A DNA stretch of 40,983 nucleotides from Saccoglossus kowalevskii (taxonomy: Eukaryota; Hemichordata; Enteropneusta; Harrimaniidae): contig NW_003132881.1 in assembly GCF_000003605.2 (NCBI RefSeq), forward strand, positions 1 through 40,983, in the 5' to 3' direction. A program made the translations under genes and the position numbers. The notes under the pieces were generated by a model, which was not told where the DNA came from, made no database searches, and saw only the letters and a program-made list of their open reading frames with translations. Positions 1 to 10,225 of this stretch are shown piece by piece (position 1 is the first letter of the stretch; each line of letters begins with the position of its first letter).

Positions 1-1
1 A

Positions 2-276
2 TTAGATCAGTCGTAGTGGGCCTTAGCTCGAACTAACCGTTAGATCAGTCGTAGTGGGCCTTAGCTCAAACTAACCGTTAGATCAGTCGTAGTGGGCCTT
101 AGCTCGAACTAACCGTTAGATCAGTCGTAGTGGGCCTTAGCTGGAACTAACCGTTAGATCAGTCGTAGTGGGCCTTAGCTCGAACTAACCGTTAGATCCG
201 TCGTAGTGGTCCTTAGCTCAAACTAACCGTTAGATCAGTCATAGTGGGCCTTAGCTCGAACTAACCGTTAGATCGG
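2..276. repeat. 38-bp minisatellite, about 7 copies
   Basis: A 38-bp unit beginning TTAGATCAGTCGTAGTGGGC repeats head to tail with starts at 2, 40, 78, 116, 154, 192 and 230, then breaks off after a few bases of an eighth copy. Copies differ by only a few substitutions. The array runs off the left edge, so its full length is unknown. No coding potential is seen. Confidence 0.95.
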
Positions 277-1080
277 TTTTAAAACCCGATGAGATCTTAA
301 AAGCGTGTAATATTAATTAGTTTCATGATAGACTTCGCACCTCACACATGGCGGTGACAATTATTACACAATTGTGACAATTATTATGACTCAGTGGACA
401 ATAAAACAAGATGACAGTATTTCAATTTGCCAAAGAGGGCGCACGTCAATGCATACTCATGCTTAAAGTCCTTTCATTTTATTCCGTCATTGCGTCCACT
501 GTTTCTATGTAATCATGGCATTTGGGTATGGGTATTGAAATACTGGTACGTATTATTAATTCAATGAGCGTGAGTATTGAAATACTGGTTCGTACAAGTA
601 AATCAGAGCGCATGCGCAATTACGCAGTTCATGTATTTCACCTAAATACTATTTTGTGTGCTGTTACCATAAAAACTGTTTGGCATAGCACTCTTTATTC
701 ACTTCTCATTTGAGTGTCACGACAAATTAGTTCAGATTGATCTTATCTGTCTATGCCCTGGGATATGCTAAGTTTACGATGTTGTACAGAAAATGCCTGT
801 GGGTGTTGAATTTATATCGACTGTGACGTATACATACCTAATTTCTATAGCAACGCACAGTGTGTTATACAGATGACACAATAGTAAGTGTTGCGTGACG
901 CTCAAATAATTGTTGCGGGCATTGTGTTGGACGACACTTTTCCCCGTGCTTTCAATACAAACTACGTAATTTATGTTACTTATTTAGTCCCATGACAAGA
1001 AGTGAACAGTGAAATAAACAGATGTTGTCAAATGTAAATACGCGTCTACACAATCTAATAGGGTGTTGTACAATACTTAC
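277..1080. other. Intergenic stretch upstream of gene A
   Basis: No convincing coding region or RNA gene is seen. A short direct repeat (core GTATTGAAATACTGGT) occurs near 531-553 and 571-594. The promoter of gene A probably lies here or just downstream, but no clear TATA motif marks it. Confidence 0.5.
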
Positions 1081-1099
1081 TTTACCGTGTGCTCATCGA

Positions 1100-1140
1100 T
1101 TCGTTCCTGTTTCAGAAGTAAAACTCGGAAGACACTCGAG
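1100..1140 (+). other. Probable 3' end of the 5'-UTR exon of gene A
   Basis: A strong donor (CTCGAG|GTAAGT, cut after 1140) lies 538 bases before the acceptor that directly precedes the ATG of gene A. Because that coding exon begins at its ATG, an upstream non-coding exon is required, and this donor is the best candidate. The exon's 5' end is not determined and the start given is arbitrary. Inference from splice consensus only. Confidence 0.45.
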
Positions 1141-1678
1141 GTAAGTACTGTGAGTATATTTGTATGTTATATATAAAGAGGATATGACTTAAGTTAGTTT
1201 ACACGTCTTTAAGTATATGCAGCGTAGACGGGCATGCCCGAAATGGCGTTGAAATTTGACAATTATTTGTATGAGTACTTCGTTCATGGTTAATAGTCGA
1301 CAATAAACTGCTTTGATCTCTTCAAATGGTTACCACTGTCTGATTTTTACGTTGGACTACTAAGATTGGATTTCAAATTCAACGTGAAATTTAAGGGAAA
1401 AACGTAGAATATTATGAATATAAATTTAGCATAATGTCTTTAATATTTGACAGATGAACGAGAATTCAATATTGTATTATCAGCTGTACTTGGATCGTTT
1501 AAATGTCATAATGCGTGTAAGAATCTATGCTACTAGTTTTGTTTATTACATGTGTAAAATATATATATTCGCACCGAATGTCACATTGCATAAATAACTA
1601 AATTATCAGACATCTTACAACTTGCGTAATTTTAATAATACAATGTTCATTAACTCATTGATGGTATATATTTTTTAG

Positions 1679-1748
1679 ATGGCCGAAACACTTTATATAT
1701 CCATATGTCTGGTGATGTTTCTAATGACAACGACGGCACAGGATTGTG
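1679..1748 (+). CDS. Gene A exon: start codon and signal peptide
   Basis: The exon encodes 23 residues starting MAETLYISICLVMFLMTTTA, a typical cleavable signal peptide with a hydrophobic core and small residues near the cut, then Q-D-C. It ends in phase 1 at the donor GTAAGC (1749). The ATG directly follows an acceptor with a T-rich tract (TTTTTTAG|ATG). Reading on past the donor gives open sequence to 1969, but that is intron. Confidence 0.85.
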
Positions 1749-2708
1749 GTAAGCGTATGATTCAAAAATGCAGTGTCATAACAAATTTGTGCAAAAATTC
1801 TTTTTACATTTCAAAAAAATGGGTCACGGACCTATATATATGTTGGCCTTATTGTCACGTGATAACTCGTGCTAACCAATTGACCTTTTCGAGATCACTC
1901 AAACACTCCGTTCTGCCGAGTGAAGGCGCTGCAAATACGTCATTCACACGATTCGAACTCAGTGTTTGATGTTCGCGTACTGTTAAGGGTCAAAAATCAA
2001 TATGGCGGATGTATTCATGTGTGCGAATTAACAGATTGCAACATCATCGCTTAAGAACTTTTTACTCAAATCTGTCCAAAATCAGTGTGTATGATGTGTA
2101 TGATACTATCACATTTTGTGAAAAGATAAACATATGTCAAAGTACTGAGTATGATGCAAATATGAAATCACTTGTCATGATTTCACATCTAAAGAAGCTA
2201 TGTAGTGTTAACTAGCATTGATATTTCTCGGAGAGTTAAATTGACCAAGCTTTTACATTAAAAGAAACGTATGATACTTGTTTATTGTTTAATGTTCTCT
2301 AAGTATGTAGTATAATATTATGTATAATAAGCATGCCCGGGAAAAGGAATTTTAGCAGGTTATAATAGTCTAAAATTATCTCAAACTAATCTGTCAATTA
2401 TGGTTAGCATCGCTACTATGGGTTATATATAATACGTTATAAATCGTCAGATTGTAATTTTACTTATTCATTGGATCGTATATATTTTTTATTAGACGCA
2501 TAAAATCCTTAGGAAAGGATAACAAGAGTCTTACAGAAAGAAATTAAAACAAACTACAATCTAAAAAAGAAAACAAAAAATTGAAATTTTCTAAAAAAAA
2601 TAAAAAACAATAAAGACAATTTGCAGCCAATGGTGAATACAGAATATAGAATGAACACAAAATGTAGCCTAATACACTGATAGTTGTTGCTGTTTTGTTC
2701 CATAGCTG

Positions 2709-2972
2709 TTAGTTTAAGAAGACAGCTAAGGCTGGTGCTAGAGTATGGTTTGCCATAATCAAAATGAATTTATTCTGACTATTTTCTTTATCAAAATTTG
2801 GAACTTTATTTTGGGCAGTCAGGAATAATTTGTCCCTATGGTGACTGTAAGCTGTTGCTCATCCTCAATTATATTTTCGCTGCACATATCACATTTTCTT
2901 TTATCCAGCGGCACATTATTATGTCTGCCTTTCTCAATTTTAATGACATGGTTGCTTGTAAAGTAAGATGTA
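2709..2972 (-). mobile_element. LINE ORF2 C-terminal relic in gene A intron 2
   Basis: Read on the - strand, 2972 down to about 2850 encodes a stretch with RHNNVPLDKRKCDMCSENII followed by EDE. This is the CxxC...IEDE signature found near the C-terminus of many LINE polymerases. After a frameshift near 2850, the next frame continues with KLFLTAQNKVPNFDK and ends at a stop at 2709-2711, a layout like the tail of such proteins. A short TAAGTAAGATG duplication lies at its edge. It is a dead fragment, sharing its signature with the relic at 28057-28365. Confidence 0.7.
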
Positions 2973-3131
2973 AGTAAGATGTGTCAGCCATAATGAGAAA
3001 CTGATTTTCATGAACTTAATATTTTAATGAACTGTCTAAAGAAAAGGGAAAAACAATGCGATAAAAAAAATTCGTTTCCGACATTGTGAAATTCTTTTGT
3101 TTTTTTAGAAAACAGATGAGTAACAAGATAT

Positions 3132-3310
3132 ATTCCATATGCACACCAATAATATTTGTCATAATTACCGATTACATGTGAATATTGAAGACAATATTAT
3201 TACAAAATGTGTAGCCTGTTCAACAACTCATGTATGAACAATAATTTTAATAAATATGATTTTACTATATTTGCCTCCATAAAAAACGGAAAGTCTTTTT
3301 TGTAGTGTTT
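3132..3310 (+). repeat. Dispersed repeat, copy 1
   Basis: This stretch matches 9925-10225 in several blocks: ATTCCATATG-ACACCAATAAT, ATAATTACCGATTACA, a CAACTCATGTATGA block and an AACGGAAAGT block near the 3' end. The copy here has a small decayed palindrome (AATATTG-AAGA-CAATATT) where the other copy carries a long hairpin. Probably a non-autonomous element. Confidence 0.65.
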
Positions 3311-4321
3311 CAAAACTCATTGGTATATGTTTGATACATTTTTCATAAATCATCATTTGCGTGGTCAGATCTTATTTTTAGTCCATTTTGGATTACGGTT
3401 GGTGATTTTTTTAAATAGACCACGGGTGACCGAACGTAAAACAGGGCAGACAAAGGTCATATCGTCGTAGTGGTGTTATAATATTTCCGATGGGATTCGA
3501 CAAACGTGAAAGTATTTGTTGGGTATTTTCACGCTTCAGCCAAGTGAACGCTCAATAATGTGCTATACAGATTTGATAATGGCCCATTTTGATAAAGTAA
3601 GATTATCTCAACGAAATAATAACAATTAAAAAATAAAATTCAAATTCAAAATCAAATCGTTCGATTTATGCGGCGCCTTTCCCGCGTACACTGTAGGATA
3701 TTTTAATAAAACATACAATATAAATGCTATTATTATACATCTGTCACCATAACGTCATAAGTTATGGCGTGCCGTAATTTTGCCGTATTTTACGGGGTAT
3801 TTTAATCCTACTATATAAGGAAATGCATATTCCAAATATGGAATGATTACGCGCGTAAGCGACGTTGGTCGATACCCCCGCTGTACTGTCTTCGTGCATA
3901 CGTCGAGGTATCCTCGTAATAAACTTATATTATTGGTACATGTGCGATTTGTATTGGAGGCGCATTTATATGTCATTTCCTCATTGGAAGACACTCATTG
4001 AGAACAGTAAAGACACTATAGGGCATGGTGGGATAATTTGCCGGGGTGTTAAAATGGAGTCATTGACATATAAATATACTTGTAGTTGTATCATGTACTT
4101 TAGGGTTTTATATACCCTTTGCGAGTGATATTTCAAAAGTGCTCTATCGCGAGATGTTCTAAAATTATGGAAACTATAGAAAATGCACCAATCTGACGCC
4201 AATCTCTAGGCAATTGCTTTCAAAGCACCGAATATGTAAAAGGTCCGTTGTTTAACTCTTGTGTGGACATATTTCAATTGCAAATAGTCATTTTGATTTG
4301 ATTTATCTGTTTCTTTTGTAG

Positions 4322-4783
4322 ATTTAAATGTTCGTAGCATGACTTTCGTATTTCCAAATCCAGATACCGATGACATTATGTTTACAGCGGGTGTCGCTAC
4401 AAGCGTGTCATTGTTGACGTTTTCGCTTACAAATAACGGACCTAACATACTCCCAGCTGGTAATGTAGGCGAACACTTTGAGATAAAGATGTACATATCA
4501 GTATTGGACACAGACGTTATGGTTGATCCGTATGAAGTGACGTCATTACCATATACTGAATCACAGGGCACAGAACTTGCTGTTGCGGGTGACCATGATT
4601 ACATCACCATTAATTATCCCATAAAATATCCATCATCACTGTGTCCCACTCACAGTCATTTATGTCTTATGGTTGATAAACAAGGGACTTACACGGATAA
4701 CGATCCTACAAATGACTTTGTGTGTTTACCGTTCAAAAGAGGGGTATCTACAGCTGCTGTCGGATTGACTGACTGTCCTTCAG
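4322..4783 (+). CDS. Gene A exon: extracellular domain 1
   Basis: A 462-nt symmetric phase-1 exon of 154 codons (residues 24-177). The start has the TSVSLLTFSLTNNGPN pattern of a CARDB/Ig-type beta sandwich (alternating hydrophobics, then N-x-G). The end has two cysteines 7 apart (LCPTHSHLC), an acidic turn with DNDPTND, a third cysteine (FVCLPF) and then LTDCPSG. The paralogous exon at 15245-15724 keeps these landmarks. The donor is GTATGT at 4784. The ligand is unknown. The fold assignment is inferred from pattern, not from a profile search. Confidence 0.85.
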
Positions 4784-6235
4784 GTATGTACTTCCGTTGC
4801 TATGGTGTCTATGCGTAACTTTCGTTGTGTGGCCTTCTTTAGAGACCGAGCAAAGATTGGATTGCACTGAAATGGTATGCCTCGCGCTGATGTACAAAGG
4901 AGTTTCGAAAACATGTTTGACTTCTTCATAGTTATTCCAGGGAGCGAATATGTCATCTCCCATGGTTTCACATTCGTGATATTGATATAAGTGGCTCAGC
5001 GTATAATCATATTTCTGGTGTCATCAAAATTACGACTGACTAAATTCTCTCCTAGTCTAAACTCAATTGTCAAAGGTCAATGGACGACAAAATGTCTCGT
5101 ATTAAATATGTTGATTACTGATTACCGAGTTTAATACTAATCTATTCAGGTGAACGATTTCAGAAATATAAATTTATTAGTACTAGGCTAGTACAAAATG
5201 GGAAATATCTTTCTTCTCTCCGCCGCTATAGTATCCTAAATAAATTAGTTAATTAGACAACTTGCAGACTTGCAAACCCTGAGTTAGAAACATATCGCAG
5301 TGAAAATATTGCTCCAGCGAGGGCGTACTTGAAAGTTGGTGACAACACTAAACCATGAACAAAGTATATCAGTATACTGCAAGAGTATGTAAATGAAACA
5401 ATATTAACACACTATTTCAATCTAACCCGTTTCTGCTTTTAAAAGGCTTGCCAGGATATCCTTATTTAGTAGACAGTCTTTGGTATTATTCAGTTTTTCT
5501 TAACTAACTGCATTTTTCTCGCATATTCATCATCGGGGGGGGGGGGAAATGAATAAATTCAAATATTTCTTTATCTATATTGAGTGTTGTTGGCAATGAT
5601 ATGCACACAGGTTCAATTTTGGGAGAGTGACCTTTGTGAATCATAAGTGGCATATTTTGATGTAAAGGATGTGTTGCGTACTAGATATTTTATCTCATGG
5701 TGCACACAGCGCACATACAACAATTACTATGCTTTGAGGTACAACTTGAATTTCTTAAGGAGTAGATTACGTATCTATGTTTTTCTGAAAACAATATTTT
5801 AGTAGTTGGTTCTGGGAGGTTTGATATACCAGATTGTGAGTTTATTTCACAAACTACTGATGGCCGGCCTTCGGAGGGGTAAGCTGGTTTATTTTGTCCA
5901 ATTAACATGATTAGATCATGTTTAACTTAAATGTAATGTCATGAATTTGTTTTTGCGTATCTGTTAACCGACTTAATTAGCTGATTATTAGCGAATTGCT
6001 GTGTTATGTCTGTCGTCGTTCAGGCCTATTTGAAGTTTTGGACGGAACTTGGCTCAGTGATTTGGAACTAATTACGAGATAATCGTCGCCATTCGGACAG
6101 TTTATATTCATAGTTATTAATGTAGTGAACGATTAATCAAAAGATATGACGTATTCAGTACTTAGTGTGATTGGCTTTATGATTGAAGGTTACGCCTTAG
6201 AGTCTTTTTACTGCTTTGTAATTGGTTAGAGTTGT
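4784..6235 (+). other. Gene A intron 3, AT-rich part
   Basis: No coding signal is seen. A run of G (about 5536-5546) is the only simple repeat of note. The remainder is ordinary AT-rich intron, and its composition changes abruptly near 6236. Confidence 0.55.
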
Positions 6236-6600
6236 GAAAATGAATAAAGAGAGTTTGAGTTGGTCTTGGGGAGCACAGCACGATAGACGCAGTCGAGAGT
6301 CGAGGCCGGTCCGAGAGAGTCCAGGGGCGAGCCTTGAGGCAGTCCAGTCTTGGGCGAGTCTTGGTTCAGCCTTGTGAGAGTCTTGGGGACTTTTCCCCAG
6401 GGCGCTGTGTCTTATAGAGTACTCCAAAAGATCGACTAAGACGAGAGTTGAAACGTATTTCGTTGTGTGTGTCTTATTTGACTGTAAAGTTAAAGTGACT
6501 TTCCCGATCCCGTACCTCAAGGAGAGATAGAGAGACGAGACGAGTTTCCCCCCTGACACGTGTGGAGAACCCGAGAGTAGAAGATTCTCCCCTCTGATAG
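6236..6600. other. GC- and purine-rich block abutting a gene A acceptor
   Basis: About 360 bases rich in GAGAGTC, GTCTTGG and GGAGA words, very unlike the AT-rich intron around it, end about 20 bases before the acceptor at 6620. An AATAAA lies at its left edge (about 6243). The look is that of an LTR R-U5 region or another inserted element, but no matching direct repeats or TG...CA ends could be fixed. An open - strand frame across it (6559-6197) has no recognisable protein features. Confidence 0.4.
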
Positions 6601-6620
6601 TAACTTCATTGTCTTCATAG

Positions 6621-6934
6621 ATGTGGTTCCAAACTCTGTGATGGTATCTGATCTAACTCCGGCAAATTTTAGTGTGGATGTACCAGCGAATGTGACCTTT
6701 AGTATTGACCTTGAAAATGCCGGCGGTGGGAAGGTGCCTTCATAGCCAGTGCAATGGATGAGACTGCCTCGGTGAAGAGCGACCTCACAGACTCATTGGC
6801 GTACACATACGATGACGTCAGCGATGGTATGGATGAATGGGGCAAAGTCACGTATGATAACTTAGACGTGATGATTTTGATACCGACTGTGAACTGTGAC
6901 CAATATCGATATTTTTGTGTACAATTTGATAAAG
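6621..6934 (+). CDS. Gene A exon: start of domain 2, frameshifted
   Basis: After the acceptor CTTCATAG the phase-1 frame reads DVVPNSVMVSDL and on to ENAGGGK, then meets TAG at 6743-6745. From 6736 a different frame reads AFIASAMDE, VSDGMDEWG and VNCDQYRYFC to the donor GTAAGA at 6935. Those blocks match gene B (VSDGIDEWG, VDCADYVYLC). The exon is 314 nt against 357 in gene B, so 43 nt (14 codons plus 1 nt) are missing between the G-G and F-I-A blocks. A 1-nt assembly error plus a 14-codon in-frame deletion would give the same picture. Confidence 0.75.
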
Positions 6935-7528
6935 GTAAGAGAGTGTACTAAAATCCTTGTGTTTATGTACACACACGTCATGTGTTCGCAATGTAATTCT
7001 GAGAACGGTTCAACCACTAGCTGCAACGTTTACACTAGGTTTCGCGGATATGCTGTCGGAATAGTTCGCTAATAATTGAAGTTACTACTACAGTAACCTC
7101 GTGCATGGAAATAGTTTTATATATTTCCATGGTGATTATCGAAGAGACGCACTATTTGTCTCGGTAGTCTTAGCGTTGAAAATAACAAATTCCGACATAG
7201 GGAATTATGATTTTGAAAAACATAGTGAGTTATTAACAGTATTGGGTTCGGTACTGCGCATGATAAAATTATGCTATATTATGTAAATGATCTGTACAGT
7301 TTTCCACGAATGTGTGGAATGAGATAGAGGTATGATATGCACTCACGACCACCTCCGTCCTTCAACCTGTTCGATTAACAACCAAACTTTTAAAGCAATT
7401 TGGTTTTCTATAAAATGCATTTATTTAAAGAAGGTAGCTCACTCTCATAAAATAACTTTGCGTATATCTCAAACAGTTCCTGTTGAAGTGATTATTACTT
7501 TTTGTTTTGTCTTTTTTTTAATTCCCAG

Positions 7529-7974
7529 GTGTGAAGGCGACTTTTGACGATGACGTCACGAATAATGTGGTATGCAGTTCCTTTACTGACATGGGTGTTA
7601 TTGCAGTTGAAGGCTGTACCACGAATGCAGCTACAACTACTCAATATGTTGGAACAACGCAATCATGGGACCCGACGTCTACTCTATACACAACAACCTT
7701 CACCACCGTTTCTGGAGGCGTTTCAAATTTGCCCACCACCGATCGTGACTCACTCACGCATGTGAGTTCTATTGTCACGATAGACGTCATAGAAGAGAAT
7801 AATAACGAACTGTGCATGTCCATTGATGTGGCTGCAGGCATAGGACTTGGCTGCGCTGCTTTGGGTGGGGGTTTAGGTGTAGTTAGTTCAATTATAGTCA
7901 AGAAAATACTGAATAAACTAGGAAACAAAACGAAAGTAGACACTGTTAAAGATGGCGAGAATTGGGATATTTGA
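7529..7974 (+). CDS. Gene A last exon: domain 2 end, stalk, TM helix, tail
   Basis: Entered in phase 1 after TTCCCAG (GVKATFDDDVTNNVVC...). The DDD-TNN-C run ends domain 2 and mirrors the end of domain 1. Next come a stalk of about 60 residues dominated by Thr and Ser, likely O-glycosylated, and a Gly-rich helix (AAGIGLGCAALGGGLGVVSS). The tail of about 24 residues is Lys-rich and ends ENWDI before TGA. The matching exon in gene B has the same order of parts. Confidence 0.85.
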
Positions 7975-8046
7975 TCACACTAAAAACCTCCAGTGACTGA
8001 TGCTCCAAACACAGCGAAATTATAAACATCACATGATACAGATTAA

Positions 8047-8331
8047 AGGTCCACAGTCGTCATGGAGCACAGGCTCGAATTTAAAGCGAGGGAGTCGTCG
8101 CCTGCGCATGCGTCAGATGGCCATAGCGTGTCATTGTTTACAAACAAGCGTCTACCCATAAGCCTTTGCGTTTTAGCGTGTGTTGTTATCGTCGCGTGGG
8201 ACTCAAATCCCGCGCGTGCGCAGGTGACGACCCGCCCGCTTTAATGCAAACAATGTATTTTACACAAGTTGTATGCGTCGCAAGGGTCCCATATCGAACT
8301 TACAGCGGGCGACCGTGACGATGGTGGCCCT
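8047..8331. mobile_element. Family-B TTAA foldback element, interrupted
   Basis: The left end AGGTCCACAGTCGTCATGG and the right end, read inverted (AGGGCCACCATCGTCACGG), form terminal inverted repeats. TTAA precedes the left end; the right flank has decayed to TTTG. The interior (CAATGTATTTTACA..., GTCGCAAGGGTCCCATATCGAAC) matches the element at 30361-30485. A family-A element sits inside it at 8085-8240. Confidence 0.7.
8085..8240 (+). mobile_element. Family-A TTAA miniature element, copy 1, nested
   Basis: A 156-bp element with inverted ends (AGCGAGGGAGTCGTCGCCTG and, inverted, AGCGGGCGGGTCGTCACCTG), flanked on both sides by TTAA. The interior contains GCGCATGCGTCAGATGGCC and TGTTTACAAACAAGCG. 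Removing it and one TTAA rejoins the family-B sequence (CGAATTTAATGCAAACAATG; compare CGAATTTCATGTAAGCAATG near 20640), which directly supports a TTAA target duplication. Confidence 0.8.
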
Positions 8332-8473
8332 TTTGTGCCGATGTGTTTGACATTGTCGTCTGTGTTCGCCAGCGGTTATATTAGCACGATAGATCTGATT
8401 ACCTGAAAACTGACGCGAATTCTCCATATAATGTAGACATTTCAGTTACGACAACAGAAGTAAACAAAATAAA

Positions 8474-9530
8474 GATATATGTCTTTTGTTATTGCGACAG
8501 TTGCTGTGCAGGCTAAACCGGAATTATATACAGACACATGAAGTGTATATTTTGCATGTATTTGAACTGTTTTGCGGTGTGTATTAAATATTATATGGAT
8601 TTAATTAAAAACTTATTTTAAAGCAACAGTATCGGTATAGACAATGAGGGTTCCAGAATGAAAGTGCAACAACGTATCGACCAGAATCCAAATGACAATG
8701 TTAAAATTTAGAATTGACAGTCTCTATATGTTCAGATTAGTCAGAGCGTCCAGTGTAACCAAGCAAGAATGCATGCCTTTCCTTTGTCGTTGTTTTGGGT
8801 TTCTTATTCTAAACTCAGCCTGGTTACTAGTACATATTTAATATAATAACTTACTGTTGCCCATATTTGGACATTACGTTACATCATTGCTGCATATTGT
8901 CAGACGATAGCATTACTCTATTGTCTTCAATCGGTCATATGGGTCGTTCATTATTGTTATAGTGTACTAAGTATGTCAGACACATTAGTGACGCTGATAT
9001 GGAACTCTATACCAAATAACGGACATTATCATGGTGGTTACAGTATACAGACATGTATTCGATATTGGAGAACTGAACCGGAAGAACACATTGTATTCTG
9101 AAACTTTCTCAATTGTGTTGAAGATTTGTCAGATTGGCGACAGAGCGGCGAGATTGTAGATGATAGACACTGTAATATGTTAATTGATTGTAATTTCGCG
9201 ATCCGTTCAATAGTTAATCCATGTATGTACTGATGATATAAAACAAACTCAGTGATTACCCGTATTAAAGTTATTTCAGACCAAAGTTATAGTTTATAAT
9301 ATGATGGATTCAGTTTTGTGATCCGGCGTCCGAACATGTGGTATTCACTGTGACGTATAACACAGTCTGTGATGTGAGCAAACAGACATGCGCATACTGA
9401 CTTTCGTTAAACATTTTTTTTGTATGTGTAGTATTTATTATTATACACAGGTAATTAATTACATCATGGATACACGCTATGATAACACAACAGTGCATAA
9501 GTGCAGCCCCACCCTGGTGTTTGTTTTCTA
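8474..9530. other. Intergenic, no gene seen
   Basis: AT-rich sequence between gene A and the repeat at 9531. Only short random frames are present, and no RNA gene motif was recognised. Confidence 0.5.
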
Positions 9531-9743
9531 TACTGTAAAATGACTAATTTTCACTGGGTTTAAATTTCACTGATTTACCATTTCAGACATATTCAGTGGG
9601 TTTTAAATTCACGGTTTCGTCATTTAAATAATGTGTTCTATGCTAAATTTTACATATTCACTGTGTTTCAATTTAGCGCATTTTTCCAGTCAGCGGAATA
9701 AGCTAAATTAAAACCCAGTGAATAATTAACCCCCTTTACAGTA
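9531..9743. mobile_element. Foldback element with TACTGTAAA ends
   Basis: Begins TACTGTAAA and ends TTTACAGTA, a 9-bp perfect terminal inverted repeat. A motif like TTCACTGGGTTTAAATTTCA recurs inside near 9550, 9590 and 9657 and appears inverted near 9705 (AAAACCCAGTGAA). It has no coding capacity and is consistent with a miniature non-autonomous DNA element. The superfamily is not assigned. Confidence 0.65.
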
Positions 9744-9924
9744 CATCGTCGCACACGGATTAAATTGGCAAATAAAAACTGCCGGAAAGTGTCTAGGGTT
9801 GAGGTTCGACATAAACCAGAGTCAGTGCAAATGACGTGCCTCTTACTCGTGTTGTTGGTTTGTCTTTGCTACAAGTGAATTCAGATATGTATTAAAACAC
9901 ATTTCACAGGCAAATGTAGCCAAA

Positions 9925-10225
9925 TTCCATATGAACACCAATAATTTTATAATTACCGATTACACACGAGAATATAGCACGTTGTGTTTTGTCTTTAATA
10001 TACACTGAATATTAAAGACAAAACACAATTTGTTGTATTCTCGACATTTTTGCATTTTATTTGTCTGAACGACAGCTGAATGAAATTACAAAATATGTAT
10101 TTTCCAACAATTCATGTATGACTAATAACTTTACTAAGATTTACTTGGTAAAAATACTGTATTTTTCTCCGTAAAACCGAAAGAATTTAACAACTTCGAA
10201 AACGGAAAGTTTTTATTGTAGCGTT
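9925..10225 (+). repeat. Dispersed repeat, copy 2, with a long hairpin
   Basis: Second copy of the repeat at 3132-3310. Between shared blocks it carries a near-perfect hairpin (9967-10043) described separately. Shared blocks include CCATATGAACACCAATAAT, ATAATTACCGATTACA and AACGGAAAGT. Likely a non-autonomous element whose centre is a foldback. Confidence 0.65.
9967..10043. repeat. Long hairpin, 20-bp perfect stem, 7-nt loop
   Basis: TTGTGTTTTGTCTTTAATAT (9982-10001) and its exact inverse complement (10009-10028) flank a 7-nt loop. Pairing continues outward imperfectly to CGAG/CTCG, giving arms of about 35 nt in a 77-nt foldback. The size resembles a microRNA precursor, but its place at the centre of a dispersed repeat makes a transposon foldback equally likely. 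Confidence 0.8.

Larger units (their letters stand above)
1749..4321 (+). other. Gene A intron 2
   Basis: A 2573-base intron with donor GTAAGC and acceptor TTTTGTAG. It holds the LINE relic at 2709-2972, an A-rich tract near 2545-2610 and one copy of a dispersed repeat at about 3132-3310. The rest shows nothing I can assign. Confidence 0.7.
1679..7974 (+). pseudogene. Gene A: type I membrane protein paralog with broken frame
   Basis: Four coding exons can be assigned: 1679-1748, 4322-4783, 6621-6934 and 7529-7974, all with GT-AG borders and phase-1 junctions. Order of parts: signal peptide, domain 1, domain 2, Thr-rich stalk, one transmembrane helix, short Lys-rich tail. The total of 1292 coding nt is not a multiple of three. 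Exon 6621-6934 has lost about 43 nt relative to its counterpart in gene B, so the frame taken from upstream meets TAG at 6743-6745. The product would then be about 218 aa, secreted and without an anchor. Both sides of the break otherwise stay open and resemble gene B closely, so the lesion is recent, polymorphic or an assembly error. The family is not recognised. AATAAA at 8468 is a likely poly(A) signal. Confidence 0.75.
7975..8473 (+). other. Presumed 3' UTR of gene A
   Basis: From the TGA to an AATAAA at 8468-8473. If that signal is used, the UTR carries the nested miniature elements at 8047-8331, which would give the transcript GC-rich foldbacks. Inferred from the poly(A) motif only. Confidence 0.4.

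Noticed and set aside
1749-1969. Continuation of the gene A signal-peptide frame to 1969
   Set aside because: It runs past a consensus donor (GTAAGC) in the same phase as all other junctions, and the sequence after it is not protein-like.
6197-6559. 120-codon - strand open frame antisense to gene A
   Set aside because: It follows the purine-rich low-complexity block, has no domain or splice context, and its openness is explained by composition.
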